DNA from: Anaeromyxobacter paludicola
GTDB lineage: Bacteria > Myxococcota > Myxococcia > Myxococcales > Anaeromyxobacteraceae
Direction: 5' to 3'
NCBI RefSeq assembly: GCF_023169965.1
Contig: NZ_AP025592.1
Span: 930,001 to 994,000 of the forward strand
Length of the DNA stretch: 64,000 nt
The notes beneath the pieces are model-generated. The model had not been told where the DNA came from. It searched no databases and saw nothing but the letters and a program-made list of their open reading frames with translations. Position numbers and translations under genes: made by a program. Positions within the stretch are counted from its first letter, which is position 1, and the number at the start of each line of letters is the position of its first letter. Positions 58,367 to 64,000 of this stretch are shown here, piece by piece.

Positions 58367-59029
58367 TCAGGCCTCGACCCGCTTCACGTAGATCTCGCTC
58401 GCGATCTCCGGGTCGAGCGCGATGGTGGTCTCGCCGACCTCGATCACGAACGACGGCGAGCGCTGGTGCAGCCGGATCTCGCTGCCCGGGATGACCCCGA
58501 GCGCGGCGAGCCGGTCCATCCGGTCGTGGAACTTGGGCGCGATGAAGACGATGCGGCCGGCCGCGCCGAGCTCGAAGCTGGGCAGCCCGGTGACGAGCGG
58601 GCGGACCGCCTTGGCCACGGCGCTGCAGCAGGCGCCCGGCGGGATGGCCTTGCCGTGAGGGCAGGTCGGCGGGTGGCCCAGGAGCGTGCAGACCGAGTCG
58701 GTCGCCTCCGGCGAGAGGATGTGCTCGAACTCGCAGGCCTGGCTCTCCATCGTGGCCTCGCCGAGCTCGAGCAGATCGTGGAAGAGCCGCTCGGCGAGCC
58801 GGTGCCGCCGCACCACCAGGCGGGCGCGCTCCTCGCCGGCGGGCGTGAGGTGGACGCCCCCCCCCTCGCGGCGCAGCAGGCCGAGGGCCTCCAGCTCGGC
58901 GAGGTCGCCCTCGGCGCGGTCCCCGGCGTGGTGGCCGGCGTTGGCGAGGACGCCCCCGGCGTCGTTGCGGCCCGCCTCGCGCTCGGTGAAGACGGTCTCG
59001 AGGAGCTCCTCGAGCTTGTGCTGCTGCAT
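58367..59029 (-). CDS. DtxR-family iron regulator fused to FeoA domain
   Basis: 220 residues. The DtxR-type dimerisation and metal domain is clear: RRHRLAERLFHDLL (His76, Glu80) and ACEFEHILSPE (Cys99, Glu102, His103) match DtxR/IdeR ligands, with PTCPHGKAIP following. The Cys ligand favours iron over the MntR manganese set. A FeoA SH3 fold (about 140-218, AKFHDRMDRLAALGVIPGSEI-like) is fused behind. The N-terminal winged helix is degenerate, so DNA binding is uncertain. It starts at ATG 59029; a GTG two codons upstream overlaps the previous stop. Confidence 0.85.
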   Translation of the reverse strand: MQQHKLEELLETVFTEREAGRNDAGGVLANAGHHAGDRAEGDLAELEALGLLRREGGGVHLTPAGEERARLVVRRHRLAERLFHDLLELGEATMESQACEFEHILSPEATDSVCTLLGHPPTCPHGKAIPPGACCSAVAKAVRPLVTGLPSFELGAAGRIVFIAPKFHDRMDRLAALGVIPGSEIRLHQRSPSFVIEVGETTIALDPEIASEIYVKRVEA

Positions 59030-59031
59030 GG

Positions 59032-59247
59032 TCACGGTCGATCCTTCTCGGCGCGGCGCCGGTCGAGGAACCCGCGGAGCCGTCCGGCGAGCCCGGTCTC
59101 CTGGGGGAAGCTGTAGGTGCAGGACGGGCAGCAGATCACGCGGCAGCCCTTGGCGAGGGGGCAGCTCGGGCGGCAGCCCTGCCCCTCCGCGTCGAACTCG
59201 GTCCCGCAGAGCGGGCACCTCTCGAGCCGCTTCGCCGGGGCGCCCAT
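59032..59247 (-). CDS. 8-cysteine small protein in the feo operon
   Basis: 71 residues and not a known Feo part that I can name. Eight cysteines: C11, C14, C25, C29, C35, C39, C40, C43 (CPLCGTEF, GCRPSCPLAKGC, ICCPSC). The pattern suggests a zinc ribbon or an iron-sulfur site, followed by a basic tail (RLRGFLDRRRAEKDRP). No membrane segment, so it differs from the Cys-rich membrane protein in some feo loci. It overlaps feoB by one base (TGATG), so it is tightly coupled to it. Confidence 0.75.
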   Translation of the reverse strand: MGAPAKRLERCPLCGTEFDAEGQGCRPSCPLAKGCRVICCPSCTYSFPQETGLAGRLRGFLDRRRAEKDRP

Positions 59248-61304
59248 CAGTAGAGCCACCGCATGAGCCCGTCCACCACGGCGCCCACGCCGATGGCGAA
59301 CGGCAGGATGAAGCCCGCCACCGCGACGCCGGTCTTCCAGCCGCGCTCCTTCAGGATCATGAAGAAGTTGGCGATGCAGGGGATGAACAGGGTCACCGTG
59401 ACGAGCGCCACCGTGACCTCGATGTTCATCTCGCGGGTCATGGTGCCGGCCTTCATGAACGGCTCGTAGTGCAGGAAGAGCCCGGCGGCGGCGTAGTCGC
59501 GGCGCAGGAAGCCGAGGATGAAGGCGGTGGCCGCCTCCTTGGGCAGGTGGAGCAGGTTCACCACCACCGGCGCGGCGACGCGCTCCAGCACGGCGATGCC
59601 GTGGATCCGATCGAGCCCCCACAGGATGAGCGTGCCGAGGATGAAGAGCGGGAGCGCCTCGCGCAGGTACCACTCGATCCGCGCCAGCGTCTTCACGGCG
59701 ATGTTGCCGGCCTGCGGCAGCCGGAGCGGCGGCAGCTCGAGCATGAAGTCGGAGCCGCGGCCGGGGATCACCTTGGCGGCGAGCCAGCCGACGAGGAAGA
59801 GCACCGCCAGCACCGTGCCGGCGAACCAGAGCGCGGCCCCCGGGGTGACGCCGCCGAGCATCGCGAAGATGACGGCGAGCTGCGCGCTGCACGGGACCGC
59901 GAGCGCCAGGAGGAGCGTCACGATGACCCGCTCCTTGCGGGTCTCCATGATGCGCGCGGTCATGGTGGCCATGGTGTCGCAGCCGAGCCCGAGCACCATC
60001 GGCAGCACCGCCTTGCCGTTGAGCCCCATCCGCTTGAAGATCTTGTTCACCATCACGGCGAGGCGAGGCAGGTAGCCCGAGTCCTCGAGGAAGCTGAAGG
60101 CGAGGAAGAAGGTGGTGACGATCGGCAGCACGATGGCCATGCCGTAGGACAGCCCCATCGAGAAGACGCCGTAGCGGCCGACGAGGAGCCCGCCGTGCTC
60201 GCGGAACGGCACGCCGGCCGGGCCCACCAGGAACTCCTGCACCCCGCGGGCGGGCACGAGCAGGCGCACCAGCCGGTCGAACCAGGGGACGAGGTGCTCG
60301 TAGAAGACGGTGTTCTCGAGGAAGTCCACCGCCGTCTTGGCCCCGAAGACGCCCACGAACTCGTAGCAGGCGAAGAGCACGGCCGCGAGGACCGGGAGGC
60401 CCAGGACCGGGTGGGTGGACCAGCCGCCGAGCCGGCGGGCGAGGCTCGAGCCCATCGACCTCGCCCCGGCGCGCGACAGCACCGCGTCGTGGAGCCGATC
60501 CACCGCCGCGAGCCGCTGGCGCGACACCACGAAGCGGAGCGACTCCGGGTAGCGCGCCGCGAGGCCGCGCCGCTCCGCCTCGATCGTGGCGAGGTCCACC
60601 TCCGACATCCGCCCGGCGAGCTGCGCCCCGAGCGACGGATCGCCCACGATCGCCATCAGCGCGAGCGCGCGCTTCCCCAGGCCGCCGTGGCTGGGCAGGA
60701 GCGGCTCCACCGCGGCGACCGCCGCCTCGATGGCGTCGTCGTAGCGCACGAGGAAGCGCGACGGGCGGGCGCGCGCGAGGCTCTCGCAGAGCTGCGGGAG
60801 CCCCTGCCGCTGCACCGCCACGGTGGGGACCACCTCGATCCCGAGCTCCTCGGAGAGCCGGGCCGCGTCCACCGCGATCCCGCGGCCGAGCGCCTCGTCG
60901 TACATGTTGAGCGCGAGCACGAAGGGCACGCCGGCCTCGGCGAGCTGCACCGCGAGGAGCAGGCCCCGGCGCAGGTTCTTGGCGTCGCAGACCTGCAGGC
61001 AGGCGTAGTCCCGCTCCGACATGAGGATGTCGCGCGTGACCTGCTCGTCCTCCGACATCGGCAGCAGGTTGTTCGTGCCCGGCGTGTCCATCACGTGCCA
61101 GGTGGCGCCGGCGATGCTGGCCGAGCCGCGCGTCACCTCCACGGTGGTGCCGGGGTAGTTCGAGACGGTGACGTACTTGCCGGTGAGCGCGCCGAAGAGG
61201 ACGCTCTTCCCGACGTTCGGGTTGCCGACCAGGATCACGCTCCGGGCGGCGGAGACGACCTGCTTGCGGTCGAGCGCGGCGGCCGGCGAGGGGCAGTGGC
61301 TCAC
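59247..61304 (-). CDS. feoB: ferrous iron transporter FeoB
   Basis: 685 residues, GTP-gated Fe(II) importer of the inner membrane. G1 GNPNVGKSVLFGALTG near 30, the switch region VTVSNYPGTT, G3 DTPGTN and G4 NMYDEAL are intact. The membrane domain has the Gly-Cys gate GLGCDTMATMTARIMETRKER and a second Cys in AVPCSAQLAVIFAM. The GTG start overlaps the fur stop (GTGA) and gives a normal N-terminus; the frame is open upstream through fur. FeoA is not separate; the domain is on the following regulator. Confidence 0.95.
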   Translation of the reverse strand: MSHCPSPAAALDRKQVVSAARSVILVGNPNVGKSVLFGALTGKYVTVSNYPGTTVEVTRGSASIAGATWHVMDTPGTNNLLPMSEDEQVTRDILMSERDYACLQVCDAKNLRRGLLLAVQLAEAGVPFVLALNMYDEALGRGIAVDAARLSEELGIEVVPTVAVQRQGLPQLCESLARARPSRFLVRYDDAIEAAVAAVEPLLPSHGGLGKRALALMAIVGDPSLGAQLAGRMSEVDLATIEAERRGLAARYPESLRFVVSRQRLAAVDRLHDAVLSRAGARSMGSSLARRLGGWSTHPVLGLPVLAAVLFACYEFVGVFGAKTAVDFLENTVFYEHLVPWFDRLVRLLVPARGVQEFLVGPAGVPFREHGGLLVGRYGVFSMGLSYGMAIVLPIVTTFFLAFSFLEDSGYLPRLAVMVNKIFKRMGLNGKAVLPMVLGLGCDTMATMTARIMETRKERVIVTLLLALAVPCSAQLAVIFAMLGGVTPGAALWFAGTVLAVLFLVGWLAAKVIPGRGSDFMLELPPLRLPQAGNIAVKTLARIEWYLREALPLFILGTLILWGLDRIHGIAVLERVAAPVVVNLLHLPKEAATAFILGFLRRDYAAAGLFLHYEPFMKAGTMTREMNIEVTVALVTVTLFIPCIANFFMILKERGWKTGVAVAGFILPFAIGVGAVVDGLMRWLY

Positions 61305-61801
61305 GACCGGCCCTCCCCGCGGGCGCGGCAGGCGGCGCAGCGGCCGTAGAGCTCGAGCTTGTGGCTCTCCACCTCGAACCCGTGGCTCCGGGCGACCCGG
61401 AGCTGCAGGTCCTCGATGTCCTCGTTCTCGAACTCCACGATGGCGCCGCACCCGGTGCAGATGAGGTGGTCGTGGTGGTGGGCCCCGGCGGTCGCCGGCT
61501 CGTAGCGGGTCTGCCCGTCGCCGAACTGGCGCGGCAGCGCGAGCCCGCACTCGGCCAGGAGCTTCATGGTCCGGTAGACGGTGGCCACGCTGATGCGCCG
61601 GTCCCGCTCGTGCACCCGGGCGACCAGGGCCTCCACCGGCACGTGCCCGCCGATCTCGAAGAAGGTCTCGACGATGACGTCCCGCTGCCGGGAGTGCTTC
61701 AGCCCGCGGGCGGCGATGAACGTGCCGAGGAGTGCCACCGGGGAGCGCTGGTCCGCTCCGGCCTCGCTGCTCTCGTGTTGCGATTGCGCCTGTCTGGACA
61801 T
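61301..61801 (-). CDS. fur: ferric uptake regulator Fur
   Basis: 166 residues. N-terminal winged helix (KHSRQRDVIVETFFEIGGHVPVEALVARVHERDRRISVATVYRTMKLL) and C-terminal metal domain with HHHDHLICTGCGAIVEFEN and a second CAACRARG pair that makes the structural zinc site. It starts at ATG 61801; a GTG 24 bases upstream is in frame but has no site. The Fur box ends 4 bases before this ATG, and no Shine-Dalgarno is evident. First gene of fur-feoB-(8-Cys)-dtxR::feoA. Confidence 0.93.
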   Translation of the reverse strand: MSRQAQSQHESSEAGADQRSPVALLGTFIAARGLKHSRQRDVIVETFFEIGGHVPVEALVARVHERDRRISVATVYRTMKLLAECGLALPRQFGDGQTRYEPATAGAHHHDHLICTGCGAIVEFENEDIEDLQLRVARSHGFEVESHKLELYGRCAACRARGEGRS

Positions 61802-61804
61802 GTT

Positions 61805-61823
61805 GATTGTGATTCTCAGTATC
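61805..61823 (-). promoter_or_regulatory. Fur box overlapping the fur start region
   Basis: Minus strand GATACTGAGAATCACAATC matches 15 of 19 positions of the Fur consensus GATAATGATAATCATTATC. It ends only 3 bases before the ATG, so bound Fur would block transcription start or elongation. Implies autoregulation of the whole iron operon. Confidence 0.8.
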
Positions 61824-61887
61824 ACAGGCAGGCAGGCGACGCAACCCCGATGCGGGTCGCGCGCGCCCTGCCCCGTCCGCTCCAGGC

Positions 61888-62520
61888 CTACCGGGTGCCG
61901 AACCGGACGCCCTGCCGCTCCCAGTACGCCTGCCAGCGCGCGGCGGCGTCCGAGCCTTCACCGCCCGCGTCCTCGCCCGCCAGCGAGGCGAGCGAGGCGT
62001 GGGCCTGCCGGCGGACCTCGGGCGAGGGGTCGCCCAGGAGCCCGACCAGGCGGGGGACGTACGACAAGGCGTCCTCGCGCGAGCGGTGCCGCGTCAGCTC
62101 CGCCGCCATGGCCCGCGCGTCCGGGTCGGGCGCGCGCAGGTAGCGCGAGAGGTCCACCGGATGGGCGGTGCCGACGGTGCGGTACCGCTCGAGCGACGTC
62201 GGGAGCACGAACGTGAAGACCAGGACCATGAGCGCGACCTGCACCATGGCCTTGCCGGCGTGGTAGCGGCCCGCGCTCACGAGCGCGAACCGGTACACCG
62301 CGAACCCGACGATGAAGGTGGCGACGAGGGCCGGCGCGAGGACGAGGACCCAGCTGCCGATCGCGCCCTCGCGGACCGCCCGCTCCAGCGAGGGTCCGCC
62401 GAAGAGCGCGACGCCGACCGCCGCGAGCAGGATCAGGTAGAGAGGGAGCCGCGCGGCGCGGATGAACGCGAGCAGGGCCCCCCCCTGCTCCCTCGGTTCT
62501 GGAGCCATCGCTCGACTCAT
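61888..62520 (-). CDS. membrane protein with C-terminal HEAT-like repeat
   Basis: 210 residues, not recognised. Three membrane segments (about 22-42, 58-82, 92-112) are followed by a cytoplasmic part with one HEAT-like repeat (YVPRLVGLLGDPSPEVRRQAHASLASLAG) and a short tail. HEAT-like repeats usually mediate protein contacts. ATG at 62520; a second ATG five codons later also fits. Its stop is 87 bases from the fur start, so it is separate from the iron operon and transcribed toward it. Confidence 0.65.
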   Translation of the reverse strand: MSRAMAPEPREQGGALLAFIRAARLPLYLILLAAVGVALFGGPSLERAVREGAIGSWVLVLAPALVATFIVGFAVYRFALVSAGRYHAGKAMVQVALMVLVFTFVLPTSLERYRTVGTAHPVDLSRYLRAPDPDARAMAAELTRHRSREDALSYVPRLVGLLGDPSPEVRRQAHASLASLAGEDAGGEGSDAAARWQAYWERQGVRFGTR

Positions 62521-62598
62521 GCCACGCCGGGACGCCCCCCGCCAATGTTTTCGCGCCGCTTGACTCCGACCGCGCCTTCACGCACGTTCCGCAGCGCC

Positions 62599-63993
62599 AT
62601 GGCAGAGCTGGACGACGAGTTGATCGCGCGGGTGATGGACTGGTGCGCGGAGGCGGGGCGCCCCACCACCGCGGCCGAGGTGCGCGCCGCCCTGTCCCCT
62701 CTCGGCTGGGACGATCTGCTCGCCGCCAGGGCTTTGCTCGCCGACCCTCCCCCCGCGCGGCCGCTCGGCCCCCGGGCCCTCGCCGACCTGGCGCGCGGCG
62801 CTTCGCCCGCCGCCGCGGTCGAGCGGGAGCTCGCGGGCGGCCCGGTCGCCTCGGAGGCCGCCTCGGTCGCCGAAGCCGGCGCGGACGCGGCGGCCGGCGA
62901 GAAGCCCGCCCGGCGTCCGCGCAAGCGGCGCGGCCAGCCCGCCGGCCCGGTCGTCCGGCGAGCGCGGGATCGGCAGTCGACCCCGGCCAGCCCCGCACCG
63001 GGGTTGCCGCTCCTGGACGAGCTCCTGCTGCCCGAGGGGCGCGCCGTGCTCGAGCGGCTCCAGCGCCGGCTCGGGGCGCGCAGGAAGGCGATCACGGCCG
63101 CCCTCGCGGCCGGCTGGCGCCACCCGGACGACGCCCCGCCGGCCGAAGCCGACCTCGAGAAGCTCCTCGCGGCGCACGGGCTCTCCCGCGGCTTCGCCCG
63201 CCGGGAGCGCGAGCTCCTCCTCCACGCCGTCCGCGCCGCGGGCGGGGTCCTCTCCCGCGCCGCCCGGAGCGTCGAGCTCTCTGCGGAGGAGCTGGGCGCG
63301 GCGCTCGCGCGCGCCGGCGCCCTCCCGGAGGCCGAGCGGATCCGCGCCGAGCGCGGGCGCCAGGTGCTGCGGCAGGCCGCCACGCTCTCCGAGCGCGTCC
63401 ACCTGCTGCTGGCCGACGAGGAGCGGCTCGCGGAGCTGGGCGTGCTCCCGGCGGTCCTCTCCGACCTGCGGGCGCGCCTGCCCGAGCACCTCCGGGCGCT
63501 GCGCGCCTCCACCCCGGCCCGGTTCCTGTTGCCGGCGCTCGCGCGCAGCCTCTCCGTCCCGCGCGTCGCCGCCGAGTCGCTGGCGCGCCGCTTCCAGCTC
63601 TCGGTCGGCGAGGCCCGCCCGGCGGGCCCGCGCACCCGCACCGGCGAGGGGCACGAGGTCGATCCCGCGCCGGCGCCCAGGCCGCGGTCGCCACGTCCCG
63701 GCGGCGCTGGCCCGTCCTCGTCCCGGCCCGCCGGCCGCGCCGCTCCGTCCTCGCCCCGCTCCGGCCCCCGGCCGAGCTCGCCCCGCGCCGGCGGCCCCCG
63801 CCCGAGCTCACCTCGCGCCGGCGGCGCCGCGCGCCCGCCCGCCACCCGCTCCGACGCCGCAGCCCCGCGGCGCGGCCCGCCGCGCCCGTCCGGCCCCTCC
63901 GCGCGCCCGGGCGCGCCCGGGACGCGCTCCGGCCCACCCCGCCCCGGCGGAGCCCGCCCCGGCCGCCCGGCGGGCCCGCGCCGCCCGCGCTAG
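62599..63993 (+). CDS. unrecognised protein with Pro/Arg/Ser-rich repeat tail
   Basis: 464 residues, no match that I know. An N-terminal helical region (about 1-70) leads to a Lys/Arg-rich linker (RRPRKRRGQP near 100). A second helical region (130-345) has a motif reminiscent of a Fis-type helix-turn-helix (LLLHAVRAAGGVLSRAARSVELSAEELGAAL), but that is weak. The last 115 residues are low-complexity Pro/Arg/Ser/Gly with a repeated RPSSPRAGG-type unit, likely disordered and perhaps nucleic-acid binding. It ends seven bases before the window edge. Confidence 0.6.
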   Translation: MAELDDELIARVMDWCAEAGRPTTAAEVRAALSPLGWDDLLAARALLADPPPARPLGPRALADLARGASPAAAVERELAGGPVASEAASVAEAGADAAAGEKPARRPRKRRGQPAGPVVRRARDRQSTPASPAPGLPLLDELLLPEGRAVLERLQRRLGARRKAITAALAAGWRHPDDAPPAEADLEKLLAAHGLSRGFARRERELLLHAVRAAGGVLSRAARSVELSAEELGAALARAGALPEAERIRAERGRQVLRQAATLSERVHLLLADEERLAELGVLPAVLSDLRARLPEHLRALRASTPARFLLPALARSLSVPRVAAESLARRFQLSVGEARPAGPRTRTGEGHEVDPAPAPRPRSPRPGGAGPSSSRPAGRAAPSSPRSGPRPSSPRAGGPRPSSPRAGGAARPPATRSDAAAPRRGPPRPSGPSARPGAPGTRSGPPRPGGARPGRPAGPRRPR

Positions 63994-64000
63994 AGACTCG

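Overview
The window is a stretch of ordinary chromosome from a very GC-rich delta-proteobacterium, most likely Anaeromyxobacter or a close relative in the Myxococcota. Four things point there: extreme G+C at third codon positions, many GTG and TTG starts, dense 4-base stop/start overlaps (GTGA, ATGA), and a LexA operator of the form I recall for Myxococcus xanthus upstream of imuA-imuB-dnaE2. I see no prophage, plasmid, transposase or CRISPR array, and nothing I can call a wholly new system. The unusual material is in regulation, small repeats and a few unrecognised genes.

1-11.2 kb (minus strand): icd, then a ten-gene run that reads from lepA through lepB, a small membrane protein, pyrR, pyrB, pyrC, carA, an unknown 221-residue protein and a PAS histidine kinase to a ChbG/YdjC-type deacetylase, with almost no space between genes. 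11.2-14.4 kb (plus): a B12-dependent ribonucleotide reductase behind two NrdR-type boxes and a strong promoter. 14.4-15.1 kb: a repeat-rich gap and a secreted cupredoxin. 15.1-20.6 kb (minus): the mutagenesis cassette imuA-imuB-dnaE2, whose predicted LexA operator exactly fills the promoter spacer.

20.8-28.6 kb: small independent units (DUF5666-like secreted protein, thioredoxin, DciA-like protein, CAP-domain protein, a small Cys protein, a lytic transglycosylase, RNase D, PlsC). Several of these have a -10-like hexamer only 6-8 bases before the start codon, which suggests leaderless mRNAs. 28.6-31.9 kb (minus): fliH-fliI-fliJ, with a 56-bp tandem duplication at the fliH/fliI junction, and a sigma-70 family factor.

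32.2-46.9 kb (minus): the complete translation/transcription block tRNA-Thr, Tyr, Gly, Thr, tuf, rpmG, tRNA-Trp, secE, nusG, rplK, rplA, rplJ, rplL, rpoB, rpoC. It has a promoter at the 3' end of rlmB, an internal promoter before rpoB and a strong intrinsic terminator after rpoC. 46.9-54.4 kb: rlmB, a DsbD-N-like secreted protein, a RimK-type ligase, dnaK, a lipid kinase, a DUF493 protein and a PIN-PhoH ATPase. The 3' end of the phoH-type gene is duplicated around a 141-bp hairpin-rich insert related to the repeat at 14.4 kb.

54.4-64 kb: a diguanylate cyclase, an FtsB/DivIC-like protein, cytochrome c, an outer-membrane-like protein, and an iron operon fur-feoB-(8-Cys protein)-dtxR::feoA with a Fur box touching the fur start. 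The window ends with two poorly characterised genes.
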